DNA from: JANNSX01 sp963741525
GTDB lineage: Bacteria > Pseudomonadota > Alphaproteobacteria > Rhizobiales > Hyphomicrobiaceae
NCBI GenBank assembly: GCA_963741525.1
Contig: CAVUIW010000020.1
Coordinates: forward strand, 1 to 64,000
Direction: 5' to 3'
Length of the DNA: 64,000 bases
Shown here: positions 46,506 to 55,247 of the stretch, one piece after another
Layout of the letters: every line of letters starts with the position of its first letter
Position numbering within the stretch: the stretch's first letter is position 1
Made by a program: the position numbers and the translations under genes
The notes under the pieces: generated by a model
The model's input: the letters and a program-made list of their open reading frames with translations, nothing else
The model's database searches: none
What the model was told of the DNA's origin: nothing

Positions 46506-46919
46506 ATGTACCTCAGATTTCAAGGCGTACTGCCTAACCCCGGCACGGCGAGCAAGCTCGGTATTTTTCAGCTGGCATTCCAACTGAGGGATCAGCACGA
46601 GTTGCCGGCCTATGCGCATGCCGAGCTACAACGCAATCTCGAATGGCTTAAGGTGCATCTCGATGCGCCCGATATTCTCGACCTCGACGAGCATTTTAGG
46701 GCCATCTGCTGGTTTAAGCCGGAAGCGCATGAGCCACTGGCTCGCATCTGGCCGATCAAGTTCGTGCTCGATGATTTCGGCTATCGCATCGACCTCATCA
46801 AGGCGAGCGATCCCGGCTGCGTCATTTACGAGGATGGCTGGCAGATCGCGGCGAAGCCGAGGCGTGCGTACAGCCCCAGCGCCTATCGCTCCAGCACCTT
46901 CGCGCGCCGCTCAAGATAG
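46506..46919 (+). CDS. Conserved hypothetical protein
   Basis: 137 residues, no signal peptide or membrane segment. MYLRFQGVLPNPGTASKLGIFQLAFQLRD and a central acidic DAPDILDLDEHFRAICWFK followed by IRIDLIKASDPGCVIYEDGWQIA. No family recognised. Its 3' end overlaps the convergent OYE-family gene by 37 bases. Confidence 0.6.
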   Translation: MYLRFQGVLPNPGTASKLGIFQLAFQLRDQHELPAYAHAELQRNLEWLKVHLDAPDILDLDEHFRAICWFKPEAHEPLARIWPIKFVLDDFGYRIDLIKASDPGCVIYEDGWQIAAKPRRAYSPSAYRSSTFARRSR

Positions 46920-48004
46920 AAGCCGTAATAGCGCGGCAGCACGGCGTAAGGGTCGGCGACACCCAGCGCTTCCGCTGCATGATAAGCCCAATTCGGATCG
47001 GCAAGCATTTCGCGACCGATGGCGACGAGGTCGGCCATGCCCCGCGAGAGGATAGCTTCCGCCTGCGGACCGTCGAGAATGGCGCCGACCGCCATGGTGC
47101 GGATTTTGGCATCACGCTTGATGGCTTCCGCATAAGGCGCCTGGAAGCCCGGCCTGATCTTTGCCGAGGACAGCGAACCCGAGCCCGCCATGCCTCCGGC
47201 CGAGCAATCGATGACATCGACGCCGTGTTTGCCGAGTTCGGCGGCAAGACGCGAGGTTTCGCTGGTCGTCGAACCTCCGGGGACACCGTCGACCGATGAC
47301 ACCCGGTAGAACAGCGGCTTCTGCTCCGGCCACACACGCCTGACCGCCTCGGCGATCTCGAGGGCCAAGCGCATGCGCTTCTCGGGCGTGCCGCCATAGG
47401 CGTCGGTGCGGTGATTGGAAATGGGCGAGACGAAGGAATGCACCAGATAGCCGTGTGCGCCATGCAGTTCCAATACGTCGAAACCGGCGGCCAGCGCGCG
47501 GCGCGCCGTGACGGCGAAACTCTGCACCAGACCCTCGATCTCCGCGACTGAAAGCTCGCGCGGCACCGGATTGCCGGGCTTCTCCGGGAGGGGGCTGGGC
47601 GCGACCGTCTGCCAGGCCGGCTCGTTTCGTTCCTCGGGCCCGATCGGATGCGCGCCCTCCCAGGGACGATGCGCGCTGCCGCGCCGCCCGGAATGGCCGA
47701 TCTGGATCGCGACCGGAATACCGTGCGCATGATAGAGATCAACGATCCGCTTCATGCCGGCGATCTGGCTGTCGTCCCACAAGCCCGTGCAGCCATGGGT
47801 GATGCGCCCGTCCCGCTCAACCGCCGTCGCCTCGACGAAAGCGAGGCCGAGCCCCGACAGCGCAAAGCGGCTGTGATGGGCGAGATGCCAATCCTGCACG
47901 AGGCCGTCGATCGCCAGATACTGGCACATCGGCGACAGCACGACTCGGTTCTTGAGGTTCTGGCCCCGAATCGTCAGGGGGGAGAAGAGGACAGGGGTCG
48001 CCAC
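46883..48004 (-). CDS. NADH:flavin oxidoreductase, Old Yellow Enzyme family (YqjM-like)
   Basis: 373 residues, FMN-binding TIM barrel. VLSPMCQY (the YqjM-type Cys), QIGHSGRRGS, the substrate-binding HGAHGYL (His-x-x-His type), SPISNHRTDAYGG, and the phosphate loop VAIGREMLADP. It reduces activated alkenes with NAD(P)H. Stand-alone gene. Confidence 0.9.
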   Translation of the reverse strand: MATPVLFSPLTIRGQNLKNRVVLSPMCQYLAIDGLVQDWHLAHHSRFALSGLGLAFVEATAVERDGRITHGCTGLWDDSQIAGMKRIVDLYHAHGIPVAIQIGHSGRRGSAHRPWEGAHPIGPEERNEPAWQTVAPSPLPEKPGNPVPRELSVAEIEGLVQSFAVTARRALAAGFDVLELHGAHGYLVHSFVSPISNHRTDAYGGTPEKRMRLALEIAEAVRRVWPEQKPLFYRVSSVDGVPGGSTTSETSRLAAELGKHGVDVIDCSAGGMAGSGSLSSAKIRPGFQAPYAEAIKRDAKIRTMAVGAILDGPQAEAILSRGMADLVAIGREMLADPNWAYHAAEALGVADPYAVLPRYYGFYLERRAKVLER

Positions 48005-48159
48005 GCCGGCTCCTTAAAGTTTTCTCATCACGGCCACTGCTACCATGCCCCTCGAACCGTGTCAGGCCGCGCCCTGGCTAACCATCGATGGTAGCCAGCT
48101 TGGACGCCCACGGAGAATGCCCATAGACTACACATCTGCCATAAGCCCGGACAACCGCC

Positions 48160-48570
48160 GTGCATCTCAACTTCGAAGGCAAGACGACCGAAAATCCGAC
48201 CTCCGCCGACATCGCCCGCGCGGTGCCGCGGGGCCAGGTGCCGGAGGAGTGGACCATCGAGCTCGTCGGCGACGACGGCGTCTCGATCGAGGCCGATCCA
48301 GGCCCCGAGGCCGGCACCTTCAAGGTCGCCTACGTGGAAGGCCGCCGCATCTACGATGCCGACCGTCTGCTTTCAGCCAGTGAGCTCGAGCAGCTGCTGA
48401 TCACCTTCCTCAAGCGCGACGCGGGCTGGCGCCGACAAGCCGGCTGGAAAATCTGGGCGCCCGAGCCTCCGGCTTCCGCCAGGCGCTCCATTTTCCTGCC
48501 GGTGCTAATCGCGTTGATCACGATCATCGCCGCGGCTGCTGCGGCGGTTTGGTATCATCAGTTGATTTGA
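48160..48570 (+). CDS. Tail-anchored protein of unknown function
   Basis: 136 residues with a GTG start. A globular N-terminal part (about 1-105; WTIELVGDDGVSIEADPGPEAGTFKVAYVEGRRIYDADR) is followed by one C-terminal membrane segment (about 112-130, PVLIALITIIAAAAAAVWYH) and only a few residues, a tail-anchor layout with the bulk in the cytosol. No family recognised. Confidence 0.6.
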   Translation: MHLNFEGKTTENPTSADIARAVPRGQVPEEWTIELVGDDGVSIEADPGPEAGTFKVAYVEGRRIYDADRLLSASELEQLLITFLKRDAGWRRQAGWKIWAPEPPASARRSIFLPVLIALITIIAAAAAAVWYHQLI

Positions 48571-48653
48571 GATGCCTCACGCTTTCGCCCATCCGGAGGC
48601 CGTGGCAAACTCCGGGCAACACCCCGACAACCAAAAGTCGCGATCGAAACCTC

Positions 48654-49349
48654 ATGCCGCGCATTCCCGACGATCTCCGCATCTACGCCATTGGCGACAT
48701 CCATGGCCGGGCCGACCTGTTGTCCGAAATCCTCGACGGCATCGCCGTGGATCAGCGGCGGCTGCCGCAGGTCGCCGAGACGCGGCTCGTCTTCCTCGGC
48801 GACTACGTGGATCGCGGCCCAGCCTCGCGGCAGGTGATCGATATCCTTGAAACCGGCCTGCCATCGGGGTGCCGGCCGATCTACCTCAAGGGCAACCACG
48901 AGGACATGCTGCTCAAGGCGCTGATCAGCCCGGCCGGCCAGGAGATCTGGCTCGCCAATGGCGGCGAGGCGACGCTGCGCTCCTACGGCATCCATCGCCA
49001 CCATGTGCCCTCGAGCGAAGTCGCCGGCGCCTTCGGCCCGCATCGCCGCTTCTTCGATGGGCTCACGCTGACGCACGAGGCGGGCGACTACCTCTTCGTG
49101 CATGCCGGCGTCCGGCCGGGCGTCGCGCTCGGCTCCCAGCGCCCGAACGACCTCATGTGGATCCGCCACGATTTCCTCGGGCACAACGGCGATCTCGGCC
49201 GCATCGTCGTGCACGGGCACACGCCGACGACTTCGCCCGAGGTCCGCCCGAACCGCATCGGTATCGACACTGGCGCCTGGATGACGGGCGCGCTGACCGC
49301 GCTCCGCCTCGAAGGCGAGGAACGGGCGTTCATCTCGACTGGGCGTTGA
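48654..49349 (+). CDS. Metallophosphoesterase (PrpE/ApaH-like serine/threonine phosphatase)
   Basis: 231 residues with all metal-binding blocks: GDIHGR, GDYVDRG, KGNHEDM, FVHAGVRPG and VHGHTPT. It belongs to the PPP-type bacterial phosphatase group that acts on phosphoproteins or dinucleoside tetraphosphates. The ATG at 48654 opens the domain. Confidence 0.88.
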   Translation: MPRIPDDLRIYAIGDIHGRADLLSEILDGIAVDQRRLPQVAETRLVFLGDYVDRGPASRQVIDILETGLPSGCRPIYLKGNHEDMLLKALISPAGQEIWLANGGEATLRSYGIHRHHVPSSEVAGAFGPHRRFFDGLTLTHEAGDYLFVHAGVRPGVALGSQRPNDLMWIRHDFLGHNGDLGRIVVHGHTPTTSPEVRPNRIGIDTGAWMTGALTALRLEGEERAFISTGR

Positions 49350-49363
49350 AAGGCATGGTTGTC

Positions 49364-49409
49364 AGCACGTTCTTGCGGCGAACCGGCTTCCACTTCGCCT
49401 GAACGTGCT
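49364..49409 (+). repeat. AACCGG-CCACTT hairpin repeat, copy 4
   Basis: Outer arms AGCACGTTC/GAACGTGCT (9 bp perfect), inner arms GGCGAA/TTCGCC, apex AACCGG-CTT-CCACTT. It abuts the stop codon of the DUF1326 gene and lies 15 bases after the phosphoesterase stop, so it sits exactly between two converging genes. Confidence 0.88.
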
Positions 49410-50018
49410 CTACGGCCCCTTCCAGTCGATCTGGCAGATCTCGGCACTCCGCCCGACGAAATCCCACACCCGCCCGAAGGCTCTCACGCGCGATTGCGTC
49501 GCCTCGGCAACGATGATGTCCGGCGCGATCCAGTATTGCGAGTTCGTGACGACGACCGCTTCGCCGGACTTGCCGCCCGCGATCGGCTGCACCTCGCCCA
49601 TGATCTTCTTGGGCACCGTGAGGCGCCGCTTGACGCCTTCGGTCTCGTAGTTGACGGGTGCCCGCTCGGCGCCAAGATAATTGCCGACGACGATCGAGAA
49701 GATGTTCGTCGAGCCTTTGCCCTTGCCTGAGAGGATGGTCTCCAGCGCCTTGAACTGGGCCTCGCTCGCCCGCTCGTCGATCCAGAGCGCGGCGGTCCAG
49801 TTGCCGCGCGCCATGCGTTCCGGGATTTCCAGCAGCAGCGCCACGTTCAATCCCGAAAGGTCTGTTTTGCCGGACTTGCCCTTGTCGATGCGGATGCCGG
49901 CCCAGGCCTGGCAATGGCCTTCGGTCGGAAGATGCTTGCCGAGCGATATCACGCACGGACAGAACACCGTGCAGTTGCAGTTGAGGATGAGCTCGCCCTT
50001 GAGCGACCAGGCGTCCAT
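49410..50018 (-). CDS. DUF1326 domain protein
   Basis: 202 residues. The N-terminal Cys cluster NCNCTVFCPC is the family hallmark and suggests metal binding. The ATG at 50018 (AAGGA 7 bases upstream) gives the usual family start MDAWSLKGE; the longer open frame would need a TTG. Immediately follows the DUF2182 gene, its usual partner. Function unknown. Confidence 0.85.
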   Translation of the reverse strand: MDAWSLKGELILNCNCTVFCPCVISLGKHLPTEGHCQAWAGIRIDKGKSGKTDLSGLNVALLLEIPERMARGNWTAALWIDERASEAQFKALETILSGKGKGSTNIFSIVVGNYLGAERAPVNYETEGVKRRLTVPKKIMGEVQPIAGGKSGEAVVVTNSQYWIAPDIIVAEATQSRVRAFGRVWDFVGRSAEICQIDWKGP

Positions 50019-50036
50019 GTCGAATTCCTTCTTCAA

Positions 50037-50906
50037 TCAGCGCGACAATTCGGAGATAGCGGAAACAGCGAGCAGCGCACCCGCCGAGACAAGCACGACG
50101 CCCAGAGGCAACGTCAAGGGGCGGCCGATGCGCGGCAGCTTTTCCAGCGCCATCAGGATCGTCGCGATGCCCATCCAGACGAGGTTCATGGTGCCGCCCA
50201 CGAAGGCGAGCAGCATCAGCGCCCAGCAGCAGCCGACGCAGAACAGCCCGTTGCCGATGCCCATCCGGAAGGCGCCGCCGAGCCCTGAGCGCCACCGCGC
50301 CATCAGCGTCATCATCGGCGAGCGGCAATGGGCGAGGCACATGGCCTTCATAGGCGTCAGTTGATAGAGACCGGCGCCGACGAGCAGTGCCGCCGCCAGC
50401 AGATTGGAAACCCGGCCACCGCTGTCGAGGAGGCCTGAGCCCGCGAGCGCCACCTGCAGTGCCGCTGCCAGAGCCGCGAAGCCGAGCCATACGGCGACAT
50501 AGCCGCTCGTGAACGCCCCCAAGCCGAGGTTGCCCGTATCGCCCTCCTGACCGCGGCTCAGATCCCGGAACGCACCCAACACCGGCAGCGCCGTCGGCAA
50601 CATCATGGCGAGCACCATCAGCGCCCACATGTGGAACACGAGCAGCGGCGACCCGTCGCCAGCGCTGGGACCGGAAATGCAAAGCGCCGACAGCAGCGGC
50701 GGCAGGCCCTCGTTCTGCCAGCGCTCCGGCAGCAGCGGTTCCAGCCAGCTCATGCCCGGACCGAGCCATTCGAACGGAAGACGCGACGCATGCTCGGCCG
50801 TCACCGCGAACAAGACGATCCAGGCCCCGACGATCGCCGCATACAACGCGATCCACCCGAAGGCGGTGCGAGAGAGATCGAAGCGAGCGGATGCGGCGGG
50901 CGGCAT
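50037..50906 (-). CDS. DUF2182 integral membrane protein
   Basis: 289 residues, about seven membrane segments, with MWALMVLAMMLPTALPV and the Cys-rich FCVGCCWALMLLAF and CLAHCRSP motifs characteristic of DUF2182, described as a predicted metal-binding membrane protein. Cotranscribed with DUF1326 18 bases downstream. Confidence 0.85.
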   Translation of the reverse strand: MPPAASARFDLSRTAFGWIALYAAIVGAWIVLFAVTAEHASRLPFEWLGPGMSWLEPLLPERWQNEGLPPLLSALCISGPSAGDGSPLLVFHMWALMVLAMMLPTALPVLGAFRDLSRGQEGDTGNLGLGAFTSGYVAVWLGFAALAAALQVALAGSGLLDSGGRVSNLLAAALLVGAGLYQLTPMKAMCLAHCRSPMMTLMARWRSGLGGAFRMGIGNGLFCVGCCWALMLLAFVGGTMNLVWMGIATILMALEKLPRIGRPLTLPLGVVLVSAGALLAVSAISELSR

Positions 50907-50936
50907 GTGTGAGCAACGGGCCAGAGTGGGATCGCT

Positions 50937-51103
50937 CTAGTGGCCCGTCGCGCCAAAATCGAGTGATCGCCGAGCGTCCATCCGATTTTGGCGCGACATG
51001 AGGGCCACTAGCAATATCATGAGCTTAGTGTGGCGTTTATCGCGCCATAGTTGAGTCCGACCGTGCAGCGCTACTGGTCAACTATGGCGTGACGCCACAC
51101 TAG
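50937..51103 (+). repeat. Double-hairpin repeat element, copy 4 of 4
   Basis: 167 bp, CTAG at both ends. Hairpin 1: CTAGTGGCCC/GGGCCACTAG and GTCGCGCCAAAATCG/CGATTTTGGCGCGAC with ATGA bulge. Linker CAATATCATGAGCTTAG. Hairpin 2: AGTGTGGCGT/ACGCCACACT and CGCGCCATAGTTGA/TCAACTATGGCGTG (one G-T wobble) with TTAT bulge. The cleanest copy in the window. It lies between the divergently placed DUF2182 gene and the aidB 3' end. Confidence 0.92.
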
Positions 51104-51166
51104 AGAGCTTACAGACTTCGGAGAACGAGGAAAGCTCGTGTCCCGATTTCCCGGCTTCCTGGACCC

Positions 51167-52834
51167 TCACATCGCCCACGCCCGATCGATGATCGCCGCG
51201 CGGTCGGCGCGCTGGAGGCCTTGGCCGTAGGTGCGGCGCGGACCGCCTTCCAGGCGCGTCGAAAGGAACGCATCGGCGATGGCGGCCGGCGCGTTGACGC
51301 GCAGCAGGGCCGCCGCGGCAACCGTCGCCAGGCCCTCGACCAGCGCGCGCAAGTTCACCTCGAGATCGCGCGGCCTGTGCAAGAGATCGCGCACCGCGGC
51401 GAGCTGGGCCGACAGCCGCTTATCGCTCGAGATCGCCTTCGTCAGGCCTTCGAGTATAGTCTCCGCCGCCTCTGGCTCCTTCATGAGCACGCGCAGCACA
51501 TCGAGCCCCATGACATTGCCGGAGCCCTCCCAGATCGCGTTGACCGGCACCTCGCGATAGATCCGCGCCAGCCGCCCCTCCTCGACATAGCCATTACCGC
51601 CGAGGCACTCCATGGCCTCATATACGAAGGCCGGCGCGATCTTGCAGATCCAGTATTTCGTCACCGGTGTCATGAGGCGGCGCCAGGCCTGCTCCAGGGG
51701 CGAGGCCGGATTGTCGAAGGCGCGCGCCAGTCGGAACGCCAATGCGGTTGCCGCTTCGACCTCGAGTGACAGGTCGGCCAACACCGCCGACATCAGCGGC
51801 TGGTCGGCGAGCTGCTTCTGGAACACGCGGCGGTTGCGGCAATGATGGATCGCTTCGGCGAGCGCCGCGCGCATCATGCCGGCCGACGACACCGCGCAGT
51901 CGAGCCGCGTATAGGTCACCATCTCGATGATCGAGGGCACGCCCCGCCCCTCCTCGCCGATCAGCCAGCCGGTGACGTTCTGCAGCTCGACCTCGGAGGA
52001 CGCATTCGACTTGTTGCCGAGCTTTTCCTTCAAGCGCTGGATGCGGATCGGATTGACGGTGCCATCGGGCAGCAGACGCGGCACGAAGAAACAGGAGAGC
52101 CCGCCCGGCGCCTGCGCCAGCATCAGGAACGCATCCGACATCGGCGCCGACATGAACCATTTGTGGCCGGTGATGGTGTAGAGGCCATCCTCGCCCCCGA
52201 TCGGCACGGCGCGCGTCGAATTGGTGCGCACATCCGTGCCGCCCTGCTTTTCCGTCATCCCCATGCCGATGGTGATGGCGCGTTTCTCCGGGATCGGCCG
52301 GAAGGACGGATCGTAGTCTCGAACGAGGATCTTGGGCAGCAGATCATCGGCGAGCGAAGGCTCGATCAGAAGCGTGGCCACCGCGGCATTCGTCATGGTG
52401 ATCGGACAGCAATGGCCGGACTCGGTTTGTGCGGCCATGTAGCTTGCAGCCGCGCGCGCCACATTGGCGCCCGCCGCCGGCGCCTCGCTGCCGTTGCGCA
52501 AGTGATCCCATGAAGCCATGTGCAGGCCCTGGCTTGTGCTCATGGCCATCAGTGCGTGGTAGGCCGGGTGAAACTCCACCCGGTCGATACGGTGGCCCTT
52601 CGTATCGAAGGTGCGAAGCCGCGGCGGGTTCTCGTTGGCGAGCCGGCCCTGCTCCAGCATCTGGGCGCTACCTGTCAGCGCGCCGAAAGCCGTGAGGCGT
52701 TCCGCCGCGCCTTGAGCCCCCTCGCGATGCACCGCGTCCTGCAGCGCGGAATCGGTCGTGAACAGGTTGAAGTCCTGAAACGGCGGGCTCTGGTTCAGGA
52801 CCTCGTGTGTTGCGAACGGATCGCTCGATGTCAT
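51167..52834 (-). CDS. aidB: AidB-like acyl-CoA dehydrogenase (isovaleryl-CoA dehydrogenase family)
   Basis: 555 residues. GMGMTEKQGGTDVRTNSTRA, HKWFMSAPMSDAFLMLAQ, RIQRLKEKLGNKSNASSEVEL and CLGGNGYVEEGRLARIYREVPVNAIWEGSGNV are AidB/ACAD segments; the C-terminal extension (about 440-555) matches AidB's DNA-associated domain position. AidB is a flavoprotein induced in the alkylation response. The ATG at 52834 follows GGAG; the upstream in-frame M is weaker. Confidence 0.88.
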   Translation of the reverse strand: MTSSDPFATHEVLNQSPPFQDFNLFTTDSALQDAVHREGAQGAAERLTAFGALTGSAQMLEQGRLANENPPRLRTFDTKGHRIDRVEFHPAYHALMAMSTSQGLHMASWDHLRNGSEAPAAGANVARAAASYMAAQTESGHCCPITMTNAAVATLLIEPSLADDLLPKILVRDYDPSFRPIPEKRAITIGMGMTEKQGGTDVRTNSTRAVPIGGEDGLYTITGHKWFMSAPMSDAFLMLAQAPGGLSCFFVPRLLPDGTVNPIRIQRLKEKLGNKSNASSEVELQNVTGWLIGEEGRGVPSIIEMVTYTRLDCAVSSAGMMRAALAEAIHHCRNRRVFQKQLADQPLMSAVLADLSLEVEAATALAFRLARAFDNPASPLEQAWRRLMTPVTKYWICKIAPAFVYEAMECLGGNGYVEEGRLARIYREVPVNAIWEGSGNVMGLDVLRVLMKEPEAAETILEGLTKAISSDKRLSAQLAAVRDLLHRPRDLEVNLRALVEGLATVAAAALLRVNAPAAIADAFLSTRLEGGPRRTYGQGLQRADRAAIIDRAWAM

Positions 52835-52912
52835 GCGCTGCTCCTTTTGCCCACACACTTAGCAGACAGGCCCTTGTGGCTCTATCCGAGTCGCCCTATA
52901 GACCGGGCTTTA

Positions 52913-53869
52913 ATGACCGCCGCCCACAAACTCGATGCGTTCCGCTTCCCCCACCGCCACCTATTGACCGTCGAGGATCTGACGGCGGGCGAGATCACTG
53001 GCCTGTTGGACATGGCGGAAGAGGCCGCAACCATCAGCCGCCAGATCACCAAGAAGCGCGAGCAGCTGTCCGGCCGCACCCTCGTCAATCTGTTCTTCGA
53101 GGCCTCCACCCGCACGCAAAGCTCGTTTGAGCTAGCAGGCAAGCGGCTCGGCGCCGATGTCATGAACATGCAGGTCTCGACCTCGTCGGTGAACAAGGGC
53201 GAGACGCTGATCGATACCGCGGTGACGCTCAACGCCATGCGGCCCGATATTCTCGTCGTCCGCCACAATCAGGCGGGCGCCGTCGAGCTCTTGGCGCAGA
53301 AGGTCGATTGCTCCGTCATCAATGCCGGCGATGGCAGCCACCAGCATCCGACGCAAGCGCTGCTCGATGCGCTAACCATCCGCCGCAACAAGGGAAGCAT
53401 CGAGGGGCTTGTCGTCGCGATCTGCGGCGATGTCCTGCATTCACGCGTCGCCCGGTCCAATATCGGCCTGCTGCCGAAGCTCGGCGCGGAGGTGCGCATC
53501 ATCGCGCCCTCGACGCTGTTGCCGCCCCATGCCGACCGGCTCGGCTGCAAGGTCTTCAACAGCATGCAGGATGGGCTCAAGGGCGCCGACATCGTCATGA
53601 TGCTGCGATTGCAACAGGAGCGCATGTCTGGCTCTTTCATTCCGTCCACGCGCGAATTCTACCACTTCTTCGGCCTCGACCACGAGAAGCTCAAATGGGC
53701 CAAGCCCGACGCGCTCGTCATGCATCCGGGCCCGATGAACCGCGGCGTCGAGATTTCGTCAGCCGTGGCCGATGATCCGCGCAGCGTCATCCGCGAGCAG
53801 GTCGAGATGGGCGTCGCCGTTCGCATGGCCGTGCTTGCGGCGCTTGCGCGCCACTTGCCCAACCGGTGA
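52913..53869 (+). CDS. pyrB: Aspartate carbamoyltransferase catalytic subunit
   Basis: 318 residues. Carbamoyl-phosphate loop FFEASTRTQSSFE, the HPTQALLDALT segment, DVLHSRVARSN and MHPGPMNRGVEIS are all present. Catalyses the committed step of pyrimidine synthesis. Start at 52913 at the beginning of family homology; the in-frame extension upstream overlaps the divergent aidB gene. Followed by the dihydroorotase-like gene 5 bases later. Confidence 0.95.
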   Translation: MTAAHKLDAFRFPHRHLLTVEDLTAGEITGLLDMAEEAATISRQITKKREQLSGRTLVNLFFEASTRTQSSFELAGKRLGADVMNMQVSTSSVNKGETLIDTAVTLNAMRPDILVVRHNQAGAVELLAQKVDCSVINAGDGSHQHPTQALLDALTIRRNKGSIEGLVVAICGDVLHSRVARSNIGLLPKLGAEVRIIAPSTLLPPHADRLGCKVFNSMQDGLKGADIVMMLRLQQERMSGSFIPSTREFYHFFGLDHEKLKWAKPDALVMHPGPMNRGVEISSAVADDPRSVIREQVEMGVAVRMAVLAALARHLPNR

Positions 53870-53874
53870 CCCCC

Positions 53875-55215
53875 ATGAGCGCGCGCAAGAAATCAGACGC
53901 GGACGCTGGAAATCGTACCGCGCTCATCAATGCCCGTCTCCTCGACCCGGGCTCCGGGCGCGACGAAGCCGGCGGTATCCTGATCGAGGACGGCTTGATC
54001 GCCGACCTCGGCCCGCATCTGCGACGCAGCGCCCCGCGCGATGCCGCTGTCATCAACTGCGAGGACCGGCTGGTCATTCCAGGCCTCGTCGACATGCAGG
54101 TGTTTACCGGCGAGCCGGGCCTCGAACATCGCGAGACGCTGGCCTCGGCGAGTCTGGCTGCCGCCGCTGGCGGCGTCACGACCATGATCGTCATGCCCTC
54201 GACCGATCCCGTGATCGACGACATGGCGCTCGTCGATTTCGTCAACCGGCGGGCACGCGATACGGCGATCGTGCGGGTCCACACCATGGCCGCGCTGACG
54301 AAGGGCCTCCATGGCAAGGAGATGAGCGAGATCGGCCTGTTGAAGATGGCCGGCGCGGTTGCCTTCTCGAACGGGCGGCGGAGCGTCATGAGCGCTAAAG
54401 TCATGCGCCGCGCGCTCACCTACGCCAAGGATTTCGATGCGCTCATCGTGCATCACACCGAGGACGACGATCTTGCCGATGTCGGTGTCGTCAACGAGGG
54501 CGAGGTGTCGGCGAGGCTCGGCCTGCCAGGCATCCCCAAGGCGGCCGAGATCGTCATGGTCGAGCGCGACATCCGATTGGCCGAGCTGTCGGGTGGCCGC
54601 TATCACGCGGCGCAGATTTCCTGCCGCGAGAGCCTCGATGCCATCCGCGCCGCGAAGAAACGCAAGCTCCGCGTCACCTGCGGGGTCTCCATCAATCACC
54701 TGACGCTCAACGAGAACGACATCGGCTCCTACCGCACCTTCCACAAGATGCGTCCGCCGCTGCGCGCGGAGGACGACCGGCGCGCCATGGTCGAGGGCAT
54801 TGCCGATGGATCGATCGACGTCATTGTGTCGAGCCACGATCCCCAAGGCACCGACGGCAAGCGCCGGCCGTTCGCGGACGCAGCCGAAGGCGCGGCGGGT
54901 CTCGAAACGCTGCTGCCGGCGGCGCTCCGCCTCGTGCATGCGGGCGACGTGACGCTCAAGGATTTGCTCTCCGCCTTAACCGCGCGCCCGGCGGCCTTGC
55001 TCGGCTTGCCGGCCGGCCGCCTCGCCAAGGGCGCCCCCGCCGACCTCGCCATCGTCGACCTCGGCACCCCCTGGATGCTCGACCGCCACGAGCTCCGTTC
55101 GAAGGCGAAAAATTCGCCGTTCGATGAGGCGAAGTTTCAGGGGCGAGTAGTGAGGACATTGGTTGCGGGTGAGACGGTCTACGATTACGCTCATGCTCGC
55201 AACAACGGGCACTGA
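53875..55215 (+). CDS. pyrC: Dihydroorotase homologue lacking metal ligands (PyrC/PyrX-type)
   Basis: 446 residues, amidohydrolase fold. The HxH pair that binds the first metal is replaced by Q75-V-F77 (LVDMQVFTGEPG), and the usual DH in the last metal block reads SSHDPQGTDGKR. This is the non-catalytic type associated with PyrB as a structural partner; an active dihydroorotase must be encoded elsewhere. The ATG at 53875 is preferred to the GTG that overlaps the pyrB stop. Confidence 0.9.
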   Translation: MSARKKSDADAGNRTALINARLLDPGSGRDEAGGILIEDGLIADLGPHLRRSAPRDAAVINCEDRLVIPGLVDMQVFTGEPGLEHRETLASASLAAAAGGVTTMIVMPSTDPVIDDMALVDFVNRRARDTAIVRVHTMAALTKGLHGKEMSEIGLLKMAGAVAFSNGRRSVMSAKVMRRALTYAKDFDALIVHHTEDDDLADVGVVNEGEVSARLGLPGIPKAAEIVMVERDIRLAELSGGRYHAAQISCRESLDAIRAAKKRKLRVTCGVSINHLTLNENDIGSYRTFHKMRPPLRAEDDRRAMVEGIADGSIDVIVSSHDPQGTDGKRRPFADAAEGAAGLETLLPAALRLVHAGDVTLKDLLSALTARPAALLGLPAGRLAKGAPADLAIVDLGTPWMLDRHELRSKAKNSPFDEAKFQGRVVRTLVAGETVYDYAHARNNGH

Positions 55216-55247
55216 GCGCTGGCGCGCCGCCCTAACGTCAGGCGCCG

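Noticed and set aside
48549..48653. N-terminal extension of the metallophosphoesterase
   Set aside because: The extra 35 residues are Arg/Thr/Pro-rich and non-conserved in character; the ATG at 48654 opens the domain.
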